NCBI RefSeq assembly: GCF_014202935.1
Contig: NZ_JACHHX010000003.1
Span: 1-64,000 of the forward strand
Direction of reading: 5' to 3'
DNA length: 64,000 bases
From: Rehaibacterium terrae
GTDB lineage: Bacteria; Pseudomonadota; Gammaproteobacteria; Xanthomonadales; Xanthomonadaceae
Part shown: positions 29,010 to 38,346 of the stretch, piece after piece
Numbering within the stretch: position 1 is the stretch's first letter
Layout: each line of letters opens with the position of its first letter
Made by a program: the position numbers and the translations under genes
The notes under the pieces: model-generated
Database searches by the model: none
The model's input: the letters and a program-made list of their open reading frames with translations, nothing else
What the model was told of the DNA's origin: nothing

Positions 29010-29711
29010 GTGAGCCGGATCCTGCTCTGGGTGCTGGCTCTGGCCGTCTGCCTGCTGTTCGTCGCGCTCGGGCGCTGGCAGTGGGCGCGCGCGCTGGAGA
29101 AGGAGGCGCTGCTCGCCGCCCAGGCGCAGGCGCTGGCCGAACCCGTGCCGCTTCCGCTGGCGCGTGCGCTGGCCGATGGCGATGGTGGCCTGCGGTGGGT
29201 CGAGGGTGAGGGCGTATTCGTCGATGCGCCAGCGATTCTGCTCGACAACCAGCAGCGCGGCGGGCGGGTCGGGGTGAAGGCCTATCGCCTGTTCCGGCCG
29301 CTCGACGGCGACCACGAAGTGCTGGTCGACCTGGGTTGGCTGCCGTTGCCGCCGGATCGCGCCTTGCCGGCGATTGCGCGTCCGGAAGGTGTGCAGCGTG
29401 TGCGCGGCCTGCTGGCGCCGCCGCCGGCGATCGGTCTGCGGCTGGCGACGGCCGGCGTTCAAGCCGATGGCACCCGCTTGCTGCTGTACCTGGACACCAC
29501 CGAGCTGGCGAACGAGCTGCAGCGTCCGCTCGCCACCCGTGTGCTGCGCCTGGATCCGGCGCTGCCGCTGGGTTACGCACGCGATCTCGACCTGCTGCCC
29601 AATACGCTTCCCCCGGAAAAACACCGTGGCTACGCGCTGCAGTGGTGGGGCCTGGCCGCCGCGGTGGCGGTGATCGCCCTGCTGCTCGGCGTCCGCCGGA
29701 GAAAGGCATGA
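29010..29711 (+). CDS. SURF1 family cytochrome oxidase assembly protein
   Basis: 233 residues from a GTG start. SURF1 (Shy1) helps deliver haem a to subunit I. Seen: an N-terminal membrane helix followed by the family mark GRWQWARALEKEAL; GEGVFVDAPAILLDNQQRGG; VLVDLGWLPLPPDR (the W-V/L-P motif); HRGYALQWWGLAAAVAVIAL at the C-terminal helix. ATGA overlap with the Sco-like gene downstream. Confidence 0.92.
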   Translation: MSRILLWVLALAVCLLFVALGRWQWARALEKEALLAAQAQALAEPVPLPLARALADGDGGLRWVEGEGVFVDAPAILLDNQQRGGRVGVKAYRLFRPLDGDHEVLVDLGWLPLPPDRALPAIARPEGVQRVRGLLAPPPAIGLRLATAGVQADGTRLLLYLDTTELANELQRPLATRVLRLDPALPLGYARDLDLLPNTLPPEKHRGYALQWWGLAAAVAVIALLLGVRRRKA

Positions 29712-30253
29712 CTCCCAAGACCCGTTCCCGCCTCGTGCTGCTGCTGATCTTCGCGATGTTCTTCGTGTCGTTCGGCGTGGCGTTCTTCCTGCGCATGAGC
29801 GGCTGGGAGCCGGAGGTCACGCGCAACGCCGGCGAGCTGCTCGATCCGGTGATCGACCTGCGCGACCTCACGTTGCGTCATGCCGATGGTGAGCCTTACC
29901 CGTGGCAGCCGGAGCGGCGCCTGTGGCGCGTGGTGGCGGTGGCGCCGACGGACTGCGATGCGTCTTGCACGCAGATGATCGACCTGCTGCGCCGCGTCTG
30001 GATCGGCGAAGGCCGTCACGCCGAGCGCGTGCACGTGCTGTGGTTCGGCGAGATCCCGGCTGACGCACCGATCTTCCGCGCCCTCTATCCGATGCAGCGC
30101 GACCGGGAGCTGCTGGCGCGTCTGCCGGATGCGTCGGCGCCGGGCGCGATCCCCGTGTATCTGGTCGATCCATCCGGCTTCCTTGTGATGCGCTACACGC
30201 CGGGCTTCGACCCCGGGGGGCTGCGCCGGGATCTGGCGCGGCTGCTGAAGTGA
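29708..30253 (+). CDS. Sco1-like thioredoxin-fold protein lacking the usual copper His
   Basis: 181 residues: one N-terminal membrane helix (~residues 9-28) and a periplasmic thioredoxin-like domain. CDASC (Cys83-x3-Cys87) sits where SenC/Sco proteins have their CxxxC copper motif. YLVDPSGFLVMRY matches the Sco strand after the cis-Pro region. However, the conserved His that normally precedes that strand is not visible (residues there read ASAPGAIPV). It may therefore be a thiol oxidoreductase for CuA or a degenerate copper chaperone. Its place between SURF1 and ctaA supports an oxidase assembly role. Confidence 0.75.
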   Translation: MTPKTRSRLVLLLIFAMFFVSFGVAFFLRMSGWEPEVTRNAGELLDPVIDLRDLTLRHADGEPYPWQPERRLWRVVAVAPTDCDASCTQMIDLLRRVWIGEGRHAERVHVLWFGEIPADAPIFRALYPMQRDRELLARLPDASAPGAIPVYLVDPSGFLVMRYTPGFDPGGLRRDLARLLK

Positions 30254-30299
30254 TGGGTCTCCGCGACCGGTTGCCGCCACTCCTCGAACATCAACCACG

Positions 30300-31439
30300 G
30301 TGAAGACGCCGATGTCCCCACACCGCCATTTCCATCGCCTCGCCTGGGCCGCCGTGCTGCTGGCCGTCTGCGTGATCGTGTTCGGCGCCTTCGTGCGCCT
30401 CTCCGACGCCGGCCTGAGTTGCCCGGACTGGCCGACCTGTTACGGCCAGGCCACCTGGCCCAGGCACGAGGCGCAGATCGCCGCCGCCAACGAACGCTTC
30501 GAGCGTCCGGTGGAGGTGCACAAGGCCTGGCGCGAGCAGTTCCATCGCCACATCGCCGCCCTGCTCGGGCTGATGGTGCTGGGGCTGGCGGCACTGGCCG
30601 CGCGCCGGCGCCGCTTCGGCCTGGCCACGGTGTTCGGCGCCAGCGCGCTGGTGGCGATCGCCATCCCGCTCTACATGGCCGAGCGGTACGTGACGTCGAG
30701 CGTGCTGGTGGCGGTCGCGCAGGCCTGGCTGCTGGTGTTCGCCTTCCGCAGCACCCAGCCGGACTTCTCGCGGCTGGCGACGGTGACGCTGGCGGTGATC
30801 ATCGTCCAGGCCATGCTCGGCATGTGGACGGTGACCTGGCTGCTCAAGCCGGCGGTGGTGATGGCACACCTGCTCGGTGGCCTGACCACCTTCTCGCTGC
30901 TGGTCTGGCTGGCCTGGCGCAGCACGCCGGAGGCGAGGATCGCGCGCCCCGACAGTGCGCGCCTGCGCCCCATGCTGGTCGTTGGCCTGGTGCTGCTCGG
31001 CATCCAGATCGCGCTCGGCGGCTGGACCTCGGCGAACTATGCGGCGCTTGCCTGCGGCACCGATTTCCCGACCTGTCTGGGCCAGTGGTGGCCGCAGACC
31101 GATTTCCGTGAGGGCTTCGTGCTGTGGCGTGGCATCGGCGTGGACTACGAGGGCGGCGTGCTGGATGGGCCGGCGCGTGTCGCCATCCAGATGAGCCACC
31201 GGATCATGGCGCTGCTGGTGTTCGGCCATCTGCTGTTCCTCGCCCTGCGCCTGCGCCGCACGCCGGGGCTGGGGCGCTGGGGCTGGGCGCTGGGCATCGC
31301 GCTCGGCACGCAGGTGGCGCTGGGGATCGGCAACGTCGTCCACGGCCTGCCGTTGTGGATGGCCACCGCGCACAATGCCGGCGCGGTCGTGCTGTTGTTC
31401 ATCCTGGTCTCGCTGCTGGCGCGCCTGCGGCCGGCATAG
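30300..31439 (+). CDS. ctaA: Haem A synthase CtaA/Cox15
   Basis: 379 residues, eight membrane helices. CtaA oxidises the C8 methyl of haem O to give haem A. Seen: FVRLSDAGLSCPDWPTCYG, then EVHKAWREQFHRHIA (haem ligand His and the conserved Glu region), LGGWTSANYAALAC, CGTDFPTCLGQWWPQ and QMSHRIMALLV, duplicated halves as in the Cox15 family. GTG at 30300 and ATG at 30312 are both possible starts. Upstream Sco-like gene is 46 bases away. Confidence 0.95.
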   Translation: MKTPMSPHRHFHRLAWAAVLLAVCVIVFGAFVRLSDAGLSCPDWPTCYGQATWPRHEAQIAAANERFERPVEVHKAWREQFHRHIAALLGLMVLGLAALAARRRRFGLATVFGASALVAIAIPLYMAERYVTSSVLVAVAQAWLLVFAFRSTQPDFSRLATVTLAVIIVQAMLGMWTVTWLLKPAVVMAHLLGGLTTFSLLVWLAWRSTPEARIARPDSARLRPMLVVGLVLLGIQIALGGWTSANYAALACGTDFPTCLGQWWPQTDFREGFVLWRGIGVDYEGGVLDGPARVAIQMSHRIMALLVFGHLLFLALRLRRTPGLGRWGWALGIALGTQVALGIGNVVHGLPLWMATAHNAGAVVLLFILVSLLARLRPA

Positions 31440-31453
31440 GAGGGGGCAGCCGG

Positions 31454-31495
31454 GCAGTGTGCGCTGAGCGGGAGCCTGCGCTCACCGCACACTGC
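31454..31495 (+). repeat. Long intercistronic hairpin between ctaA and ctaB
   Basis: GCAGTGTGCG (31454-31463) pairs with CGCACACTGC (31486-31495). Inside, TGAGCG (31465-31470) pairs with CGCTCA (31479-31484), for about 16 base pairs in total. No T-run follows on the plus strand, and ctaB starts 51 bases on. Could adjust ctaB expression or stabilise upstream mRNA. Confidence 0.65.
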
Positions 31496-31545
31496 CGACC
31501 GCTCACTTGTCATCGCTCCCCACAACGGCCACCCTACGCCCCGCC

Positions 31546-32454
31546 ATGCCTTCGACCGCCAGCCAGTACTGGGCGCTGACCAAGCCCCGCGTCGTCGCCC
31601 TGATCGTGTTCACCGCGCTGGTGGGCATGTTCCTGGCCGTGCCCGGCCTGCCGCCGTGGCGTGCGCTGGTGTTCGGCAGCCTCGGCATCTGGCTGGCGGC
31701 GTCCTCGGCGGCGGCGATCAACCACCTGCTCGACCAGCGCATCGACGCGCTGATGGCGCGCACCGCGCACCGCCCACTGCCGACCGGCTCGCTGCGCTCC
31801 TGGCAGGTGCTGGCCTTCGCGCTGCTGCTCGGCGCGCTGTCGATGGGGCTGCTGGTGTGGCAGGTCAATGCGCTGACCGCCTGGCTGACCTTCGCCTCGC
31901 TGATCGGCTACGCCGTCGTCTACACCGGCTGGCTCAAGCGCGCCACGCCGCAGAACATCGTCATCGGCGGCATCGCCGGCGCCGCGCCGCCGGCGCTGGG
32001 CTGGGCGGCGGTCACCGGCGAACTGCACCCGCACGCGCTTTTGCTGGTGCTGATCATCTTCGTCTGGACCCCGCCGCACTTCTGGGCGCTGGCGATCTTC
32101 CGTCGCGACGACTACGCCCGCGCGATGATCCCGATGCTGCCGGTCACCCACGGCGTGCCCTACACGCGCTGGCAGATCCTGTTCTACACCGTGCTGCTGG
32201 TGGTGGTGAGCGTGCTGCCCTGGGCCACCGGCATGAGCGGGCTGTTTTACCTCGGCGGCGCGCTGGTGCTCGGCGCGGTGTTCCTCTACTACGCCATCCG
32301 CCTGATGAACCCGCCGAACGAGCTGTTCGCCATGCAGGTGTTCAACTACTCGGTGGTCTACCTGATGGCGCTGTTCGCCTTCCTGCTCGCCGACCACTGG
32401 CTGCTGCCGCCGCCGGAACTGGTGCCCGCGATCCCGTTCGAGCCGGTGGGCTGA
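31546..32454 (+). CDS. ctaB: Protohaem IX farnesyltransferase (haem O synthase) CtaB
   Basis: 302 residues, UbiA-type prenyltransferase with about nine helices. It adds a farnesyl group to haem B, the first step to haem A. Seen: the first Asp-rich motif [32 protein letters not shown], and [20 protein letters not shown] followed by [15 protein letters not shown], characteristic of haem O synthases. The ATG at 31546 is preferred over the upstream TTG because it gives the usual N-terminus. It completes haem A synthesis together with ctaA. Confidence 0.96.
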   Translation: MPSTASQYWALTKPRVVALIVFTALVGMFLAVPGLPPWRALVFGSLGIWLAASSAAAINHLLDQRIDALMARTAHRPLPTGSLRSWQVLAFALLLGALSMGLLVWQVNALTAWLTFASLIGYAVVYTGWLKRATPQNIVIGGIAGAAPPALGWAAVTGELHPHALLLVLIIFVWTPPHFWALAIFRRDDYARAMIPMLPVTHGVPYTRWQILFYTVLLVVVSVLPWATGMSGLFYLGGALVLGAVFLYYAIRLMNPPNELFAMQVFNYSVVYLMALFAFLLADHWLLPPPELVPAIPFEPVG

Positions 32455-32473
32455 AGTCCCTGACGCCACGAAC

Positions 32474-32500
32474 GGAACGGCCCGCGTGACGGGCCGTTCC
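32474..32500. terminator. Strong bidirectional hairpin between ctaB and S9 peptidase
   Basis: GGAACGGCCCG (32474-32484) pairs perfectly with CGGGCCGTTCC (32490-32500), with a 5-base loop. It lies between convergent stops at 32454 and 32518. Confidence 0.8.
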
Positions 32501-32517
32501 GGCTTCCCTGCTACGGA

Positions 32518-34461
32518 TCAGTCGCCGAGCAGATGCGTCTGCCAGAACAGCATCGAGGCGGCGTTGTAGTAGTCGGCGTTGCTCTTCTTGGCGAAGCCGT
32601 GACCTTCGTCCTTGAACAGCAGGTACCACACTTCGCCGCCGTTGCCGCGCACCGCGCGGACGATCTGTTCGGCCTCGGAGGCCGGCACGCGCGGGTCGTT
32701 GGCACCCTGGGCGACGAACAGCGGCCGGCTGATGCGGTCGGCGTTGTTCAGCGGCGAGATCCGCTCCAGGAAGGCGCGCATCTTCGGGTCGCGCTCGTCG
32801 CCGTACTCGGCGCGGCGCAGGTCGCGGCGGTAGCTCTCGGTGTTCTCCAGGAAGGTCACGAAGTTGGAGATGCCGACCACGTTGATGCCCGCACGCAGGC
32901 GGTCGTTGTAGTGGACCATGGAGGCCAGCACCATGTAGCCGCCGTAGCTTCCGCCCTGCACGCCGACGCGGCCGGCGTCCAGCTCGGGCTGCTGCGCGAT
33001 CCAGTCCAGCAGCGCGCCGATGTCCTTGACCGCGTCCTCGCGCTTGTAGCCATTGTCGAGCTGCAGGTAGGTCTTGCCGTAGCCGGACGAGCCGCGCACG
33101 TTCGGCACCAGCACCGCCACCTTCAGCTCATTGACCAGGAACTGCGCGGTCGGGTTGAAGCCAGGGCGTGCCTGCGCCTCCGGGCCGCCGTGGATGTTGA
33201 TCACTACCGGGAACGGGCCCTCGCCGGCCGGGCGGTAGTAGAAGGCCGGGATGGTGCGCGGCCGGCCATCGACCTGGTCGAAGGTCGGGTAGCGGATCAG
33301 GGTCGGGGCGACGAAACGGCTGGCGTCGAGGCCGCCGACTTCGCTTTCGGTCCAGCGCGTCAGCCTGGCCGCGTCCAGGTCGATCACGTAGACATCGCTT
33401 GGCGAGGTGGCCGAGTTCAGCGTCAGGGCGAGACGCCGGCTGTCGGCCGAGAAGCCGCCGAGGCCGACCAGGCCGACCGGCAGTTCGGGCAGCGCGATCT
33501 CGCCACCGTTGCGCAGGTCGAGCAGGTGGACCTTGTCGATGCCGTCCTCGTTGCTGACGAAGGCGAGGTAGGCGCCGTCGTCGGAGAGCGCGAATTGGGT
33601 GACGTCCCAGGGAATGTGCGCGCTCAGGCTGCGGGTGCGGCCAGTGGCCAGCTCGCGGTAGCGCAGCTCGCGGAACTCGCCGGTCTCGTCGGAGACGTAG
33701 TACAGGCCCCGGCCGTCGGCGGCGAAGGCCAGGCCGAAGTAGGCGGCGGGACGGCGGCGGTCGTACAGCGGCGTCATCCTGCCGCTGGCGAGGTCGACCA
33801 GGTAGGGCCGCGACTCGTTGATCGAGATGTACTGCGAGACCAGCAGCTGGCTGTCGTCCGGCGACCAGCCGGCGACGAACCAGGCGCCCTCGCGCTCGAC
33901 CACCGGCACCGAACGGCCGTCCAGATCGACGATGTGCACATCGGTGTCGCGGCCGTTGCGGCGGGTGGTGCCGTAGGCGATGCGGTCGCCCCGGCGCGAC
34001 CACACCGGCCCCTGGTTGCGGCTGCGGCCGTCGGTGAGCATCCGCGCCGTGCGGGTGTCCAAGTCGAAGTAGAACAGCTGCCAGAACTCCGAGCCGCCCA
34101 CATCCTTGCCGAACACGAAGCCGTTGGCACCGCCGGCCGGCGCCGGGCGCAGGCTGTTGATCGGCTCCTTGAAGAAGGTCAGCTGCTCGCGTGCGCCGCC
34201 GGCCATGCGCAGGCGGTGTGCCTGGTTGGTCTCGCCGAAGCGGGTGGTGATCAGCAGGCTGCCGTCGGCCAGCCAGCCGGCGGCACTGGCGCCGCGGGTG
34301 TTCTGGTATTGCGCCAGGCGCTCGGCCAGCGTCTCGGGAATCGCCGGGATGTTCTCGCTGATGCGGTTGCCGACCTCGACGCGCTGCACGTCGGGCGCAT
34401 CGGCGGCGAAAGCGGGTGTGGCGGCGAAGGCCAGCGCGAGGGTCAGCAGGGATGCACGCAT
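32518..34461 (-). CDS. Secreted prolyl oligopeptidase-family peptidase (S9)
   Basis: 647 residues. Start at the ATG giving the signal peptide MRASLLTLALAFAATPAFAA. S9 enzymes cut short peptides, often after Pro or acyl-residues. Seen: an N-terminal beta-propeller with WD40/TolB-like repeats (GDRIAYGTTRRNG, WSPDDSQLLVSQY, LSDDGAYLAFVS), then an alpha/beta-hydrolase domain with GGSYGGYM (nucleophile Ser) and DEGHGFAKK (catalytic His); the Asp lies in the ANDPRV stretch. Follows dnaG on the same strand, 147 bases away, where rpoD is found in enterobacteria. Confidence 0.93.
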   Translation of the reverse strand: MRASLLTLALAFAATPAFAADAPDVQRVEVGNRISENIPAIPETLAERLAQYQNTRGASAAGWLADGSLLITTRFGETNQAHRLRMAGGAREQLTFFKEPINSLRPAPAGGANGFVFGKDVGGSEFWQLFYFDLDTRTARMLTDGRSRNQGPVWSRRGDRIAYGTTRRNGRDTDVHIVDLDGRSVPVVEREGAWFVAGWSPDDSQLLVSQYISINESRPYLVDLASGRMTPLYDRRRPAAYFGLAFAADGRGLYYVSDETGEFRELRYRELATGRTRSLSAHIPWDVTQFALSDDGAYLAFVSNEDGIDKVHLLDLRNGGEIALPELPVGLVGLGGFSADSRRLALTLNSATSPSDVYVIDLDAARLTRWTESEVGGLDASRFVAPTLIRYPTFDQVDGRPRTIPAFYYRPAGEGPFPVVINIHGGPEAQARPGFNPTAQFLVNELKVAVLVPNVRGSSGYGKTYLQLDNGYKREDAVKDIGALLDWIAQQPELDAGRVGVQGGSYGGYMVLASMVHYNDRLRAGINVVGISNFVTFLENTESYRRDLRRAEYGDERDPKMRAFLERISPLNNADRISRPLFVAQGANDPRVPASEAEQIVRAVRGNGGEVWYLLFKDEGHGFAKKSNADYYNAASMLFWQTHLLGD

Positions 34462-34608
34462 GCTCGGGCGTTCCTCTCTCATGGGAAGCGAATGCCCGAG
34501 GGTAACGGCCCCAGGCATGCGGGCCGTAGCCCATAAGTCACGATCGTTGCGACCGAAGCGATGTCCGCAGCAGTGCGCGGCACGGCCGGTGTCCGTCCCG
34601 CGTGGCGG

Positions 34609-36333
34609 TCAACGCAGCCTCAGCGCGAGCAGGGCGCGCAGTTCGTCCTTCTCGGCGTCGCTGAGGCCGGTTTCGCGCTGGCGCTGCAGCAGCTCAGTGC
34701 GGCGTTGCGCATGGGTCTGTTCTTCTAGACGGGCGAGGGCGTCTGCGAACTCGTTGCGCCAGCCCTCCGGGTCACCGGGGAGGTCGACGACGGCGAGCTT
34801 GTGCAGCGCCTCGGCCTCCTCGCGCTCGGCGAAGTGTTCGAGGATGGCGCCGGTGCTGATGCCGGGGCGCGCGCGTGCCAGCTCGATCAGTTCGACCAGC
34901 AGGGGGATGCCCGGTTGGCGCAGGGCGACGAAGCGGTAAGGCGGCGTGGCCGCCTCGGCCAGCGCCGGCTGATGCAGCAGCAGGGCGATGGCGCTGCGCA
35001 CCAGGCTGCGCTTGGGCGCCGGTGTGGTCGCGCCACGGCGCGGCAGGCGTGGTGGTGATTGCACTTCGACGGCGGCGGCGCGGCCGACGCCGGTGAGTTC
35101 GGTCAGCCGCTGCTGCATCAGGTCGCGGAAGGCGCCGTCGGGGATCTGCGCCAGCATCGGTTTGGCGCGCTCGGCCAGCCGTGCCTTGCCGTCGAGTGTG
35201 CCCAGGTTCACGTCGCGCGACAGCTCGGCGTAGAAGAACTCCGACAGCGGCGTGGCCGCGCGCAGCCGCGCGTCGAAGCCGTGCGCGCCCTCGCTGCGGA
35301 CGATGGTGTCCGGATCCTCGCCCTCGGGCAGGAACAGGAAGAACGCCTGGCGGCCGTCGCGCATCCGCGGCAGCACCGACTCGAGCGCCTTCCACGCCGC
35401 ACCGCGGCCGGCGCGGTCGCCGTCGAAGCAGAAATACACGTCGCCGGCATTGCGGAACAGCAGCTCGGCGTGGTCGGGCGTGGTGGCGGTGCCGAGCGTG
35501 GCGACGGCGGTGTTGACGCCGTACTGGAACAGCGCCACCACGTCCATGTAACCCTCGACCACGATCAGCCGCGGGATCTTCGAATGCGCCTGCCGCACCT
35601 GCCACAGGCCGTACAGCTCGCGGCCCTTGTGGAACAGCGGGGTCTCGGGCGAGTTGAGGTATTTCGGGCTGTCGTCCTTGTCGAGGACGCGGCCGCCGAA
35701 GGCGATCACCCGGCCGCGGCGGTCGTGGATCGGGAAGATCACCCGGTCGCGGAACTTGTCGTAGACGCGGTTGGAGTCGCTCTTCGAGAGCAGGCCGACC
35801 TTGTCGAGCAGGGCGAGCCGGCGCTCGTCGGTGCCGAGCGCGGCCTTGAGCGCGTCCCAGGCATCGGGCGCGTAACCGATGCCGAAGCGGGCGCGGTTGT
35901 CGGCGTCGACGCCGCGCTTGTCGAGGTAGGCCTGCGCCTTCGCGCTGGCCGCGAGCTGCTGCTGGAAGAACCTCGCCGCTGCCTCGCAGGCGGCGTAAAG
36001 CTCGCTGAAGTCGCCGCGCTGGTGCTGCTGGCGCGTCTCGCGCGGCACCTCGACGCCGGCACGCCTGGCCAGTTCCTCGACCGCGTCGAGGAACTCCAGC
36101 CGGTCGTATTCCATCAGGAACTTGATCGCCGTGCCGTGCGCGCCGCAGCCGAAGCAGTGGTAGAACTGCTTGGTCGGCGAGACGGTGAAGCTGGGCGAAC
36201 GCTCGTCGTGGAACGGGCAGCGCGCCGTGTATTCGCGTCCCTGCCGCTTGAGCGGCACGCGCGCGGCGATCACCTCGACGATGTCGGTGCGCGCGAGCAG
36301 GTCGTCGATGAAGGCATCGGGGATGCGGCCCAT
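34609..36333 (-). CDS. dnaG: DNA primase DnaG
   Basis: 574 residues. It makes RNA primers for replication. Seen: the zinc-binding domain CPFH...CFGCG (CHCC ligands, residues ~40-64: ARCPFHDERSPSFTVSP and FYHCFGCGAHG); the catalytic core with FGGRVLDKDDSPKYLNSPET, VVEGYMDVVALFQYG, the TOPRIM acidic CFDGDRAGRGAAWKALES; and a C-terminal helicase-binding region. The overall order rpsU-yqeY-dnaG is the macromolecular synthesis operon. 50 bases downstream of yqeY. Confidence 0.96.
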   Translation of the reverse strand: MGRIPDAFIDDLLARTDIVEVIAARVPLKRQGREYTARCPFHDERSPSFTVSPTKQFYHCFGCGAHGTAIKFLMEYDRLEFLDAVEELARRAGVEVPRETRQQHQRGDFSELYAACEAAARFFQQQLAASAKAQAYLDKRGVDADNRARFGIGYAPDAWDALKAALGTDERRLALLDKVGLLSKSDSNRVYDKFRDRVIFPIHDRRGRVIAFGGRVLDKDDSPKYLNSPETPLFHKGRELYGLWQVRQAHSKIPRLIVVEGYMDVVALFQYGVNTAVATLGTATTPDHAELLFRNAGDVYFCFDGDRAGRGAAWKALESVLPRMRDGRQAFFLFLPEGEDPDTIVRSEGAHGFDARLRAATPLSEFFYAELSRDVNLGTLDGKARLAERAKPMLAQIPDGAFRDLMQQRLTELTGVGRAAAVEVQSPPRLPRRGATTPAPKRSLVRSAIALLLHQPALAEAATPPYRFVALRQPGIPLLVELIELARARPGISTGAILEHFAEREEAEALHKLAVVDLPGDPEGWRNEFADALARLEEQTHAQRRTELLQRQRETGLSDAEKDELRALLALRLR

Positions 36334-36383
36334 AGGCGGCTAGGATGCCATGCCCGGCCGGGCCCGGATCGGGCTGGCGACGC

Positions 36384-36830
36384 TCAGCCGGCCAGCAGTC
36401 GCCTCACCAGCGCCGAGGCCTGGCCCATGTCGGCGCGGCCGGCGATGCGCGGCTTGAGCACGGCCATCGCCTTGCCCATGTCCTGCGGGCCGGCGGCGCC
36501 GGCCTCGGCGATGGCGGCGCGCACGGCGGCCTCCAGCTCGGCGGCATCCATCTGCGCCGGCAGGTAGGCCTGGATCACGTCGATCTCGTAGCGCTCCTGC
36601 GCGGCCAGGTCCTCGCGGCCGGCGGCCTGGTACTGGCTCACCGAGTCCTTGCGCTGCTTGAGCATCTTCTCCAGCACCGCCAGGACCTGGGCGTCGTCGA
36701 GCTCGACGCGTTCGTCGACCTCGCGCTGCTTGACCGCGGCCTGGATCAGCCGGATCACCTGCAGGCGCTCCTTGTCGCCGCCCTTCATGGCGGCCTTCAT
36801 GTCATCGGTCAGGCGGGCCTTGAGGCTCAT
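36384..36830 (-). CDS. GatB/YqeY domain-containing protein
   Basis: 148 residues. Seen: MSLKARLTDDMKAAMKGGDK, RLIQAAVKQREVDE, RKDSVSQYQAAGREDLAAQE and IQAYLPAQMDAAELEAAV, the all-helical YqeY fold related to the C-terminus of amidotransferase subunit GatB. The C-terminal GKAMAVLKPRIAGRADMGQA is typical. It probably binds tRNA or acts in translation, but its cellular role is not established. Commonly placed between rpsU and dnaG, as here. Confidence 0.93.
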   Translation of the reverse strand: MSLKARLTDDMKAAMKGGDKERLQVIRLIQAAVKQREVDERVELDDAQVLAVLEKMLKQRKDSVSQYQAAGREDLAAQERYEIDVIQAYLPAQMDAAELEAAVRAAIAEAGAAGPQDMGKAMAVLKPRIAGRADMGQASALVRRLLAG

Positions 36831-36875
36831 CGCGGCTACTCCGGCAGGCGGTGGAAATCGGGGCGCAGAAACGCA

Positions 36876-36908
36876 AGAAGCCGGCGGCGCAGGGCGCGGC
36901 CGGCTTCT
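36876..36908 (-). terminator. Hairpin between rpsU and yqeY (attenuator or partial terminator)
   Basis: AGAAGCCGGC (36876-36885) pairs with GCCGGCTTCT (36899-36908). On the minus strand it follows the rpsU stop by 16 bases and is followed by TGCGTTTCTG. The rpsU-dnaG operon of enterobacteria also has a terminator at this point that lowers primase output; the same role is inferred. Confidence 0.65.
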
Positions 36909-36924
36909 CGCGGGGCGCAGCGGC

Positions 36925-37140
36925 TCAGTACAGGCGCTGGCGCTTGGTCACGTCGCGGCCGACGCGACGCAGATGGCGCTTCACCGCGGCGGCACGCTTG
37001 CGCTTGCGCTCCTGGGTCGGCTTCTCGTAGAACTCGCGCTTGCGGGTCTCGGCCAGGATGCCGGCCTTCTCGCAGGTGCGCTTGAAGCGACGCAGCGCGA
37101 ACTCGAACGGCTCGTTCTCGCGGACTTTGACGTTGGGCAT
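36925..37140 (-). CDS. rpsU: 30S ribosomal protein bS21
   Basis: 71 residues, Lys/Arg rich: [19 protein letters not shown], then [20 protein letters not shown] and a basic tail ending KRQRLY. It is full length and matches gammaproteobacterial S21, which helps mRNA selection at initiation. The real start is the ATG at 37140; a longer open frame upstream is non-coding. First gene of the rpsU-yqeY-dnaG unit; its promoter lies in the divergent gap with tsaD. Confidence 0.97.
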   Translation of the reverse strand: MPNVKVRENEPFEFALRRFKRTCEKAGILAETRKREFYEKPTQERKRKRAAAVKRHLRRVGRDVTKRQRLY

Positions 37141-37164
37141 GGGGTAATCTCGGTTCGGGTTTTG

Positions 37165-37219
37165 GCCCGACGAGTCGGGCGAGCCGCGTATGATACGCCC
37201 CTGAAACCGCCGCGTGCAA
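37165..37219 (-). promoter_or_regulatory. rpsU promoter and leader hairpin
   Basis: Read on the minus strand, TTGCAC (complement of 37214-37219) and TATCAT (complement of 37190-37195) are 18 bases apart, a good sigma70 pair. The leader, about 45 bases, contains GCCCGACTCGTCGGGC (37165-37180), a perfect inverted repeat with a minimal loop. Promoter by consensus; a role for the hairpin is inferred. Confidence 0.6.
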
Positions 37220-37294
37220 GCCAAGTGCCTGAAATCCGGCCCAAATGGCGGCCCGCGGCTGGATTTCCGGTCCCCGCCCCCCATCTCGACCCCC

Positions 37295-38314
37295 ATGCGC
37301 GTCCTCGGCATCGAAACCTCCTGCGACGAAACCGGCGTGGCCGTCTACGACACAGCCGCCGGCCTGCGCGCGCATGCGCTGTACAGCCAGGTGGCGCTGC
37401 ATGCCGAGTACGGCGGGGTGGTGCCGGAGCTGGCCAGCCGTGACCACGTGCGCAAGCTGCTGCCGCTGATCCGGCAGACGCTGGCCGAGGCCGGGCTGAC
37501 CATCGACGACCTCGACGGTGTGGCCTACACCGCCGGCCCCGGCCTGATCGGCGCCCTGCTGGTCGGTGCCGGGGTGGCGCGGGCGCTGGCCTGGGCGCGG
37601 GAGATCCCCGCCATCGGCGTGCATCACATGGAAGGCCACCTGCTGGCCCCGCTGCTGGAGGACGATCCACCGCAGCCGCCGTTCGTGGCCCTGCTGGTGT
37701 CCGGCGGCCACACCCAACTGGTGGCGGTGGAGGGCATCGGCGACTACCGCCTGCTTGGCGAGTCGCTCGACGATGCCGCCGGCGAGGCTTTCGACAAGAC
37801 CGCCAAGCTGATGGGTCTGCCGTATCCGGGTGGCCCCGAGCTGGCGAAACTGGCCGGGCAGGGGCGGCCGGACGTCTACACCTTCGCGCGGCCGATGACC
37901 GACCGGCCGGGGCTGGACTTCAGCTTTTCCGGGCTCAAGACCCAGGTGCTGCTGGCCTGGCAGAAGTCCGACCGCAGCGCGCAGACCCGCGCCGACATCG
38001 CCCGCGGCTTCGAGGAGGCGGTGGTCGACACGCTGGCGATCAAGTGCCAGCGCGCGCTGGAGCAGACTGGCCACCGTACGCTGATCGTCGCCGGCGGCGT
38101 CGGTGCCAACCGCCGCCTGCGCGAGAAGCTCGACGCGCTGGCCCGGCGTCGTGGCCTGCGCGTGTGCTTCCCGCGGCCGGCGTTCTGCACCGACAACGGC
38201 GCGATGATCGCCTTTGCCGGCGCGCTGCGGTTGGCCGCCGGCCAGCGCGAGGCGGCCACGGTGGCCGTGCAGCCGCGCTGGGACATGGCGAGTTTGTCGC
38301 CGGTCGCCCCGTGA
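37295..38314 (+). CDS. tsaD: tRNA N6-adenosine threonylcarbamoyltransferase TsaD
   Basis: 339 residues. TsaD transfers threonylcarbamoyl to A37 of ANN-decoding tRNAs. Seen: [19 protein letters not shown] at the start; the metal-binding [12 protein letters not shown] (H-x3-H); [23 protein letters not shown]; and the C-terminal [10 protein letters not shown] with the third metal ligand Asp. Length is typical. Divergent from rpsU, as in E. coli. The ATG at 37295 was chosen over an upstream TTG/GTG extension with no conservation. Confidence 0.97.
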   Translation: MRVLGIETSCDETGVAVYDTAAGLRAHALYSQVALHAEYGGVVPELASRDHVRKLLPLIRQTLAEAGLTIDDLDGVAYTAGPGLIGALLVGAGVARALAWAREIPAIGVHHMEGHLLAPLLEDDPPQPPFVALLVSGGHTQLVAVEGIGDYRLLGESLDDAAGEAFDKTAKLMGLPYPGGPELAKLAGQGRPDVYTFARPMTDRPGLDFSFSGLKTQVLLAWQKSDRSAQTRADIARGFEEAVVDTLAIKCQRALEQTGHRTLIVAGGVGANRRLREKLDALARRRGLRVCFPRPAFCTDNGAMIAFAGALRLAAGQREAATVAVQPRWDMASLSPVAP

Positions 38315-38346
38315 GGCACGGCTGAATTTCCCGAGAGGAGAAGGAT

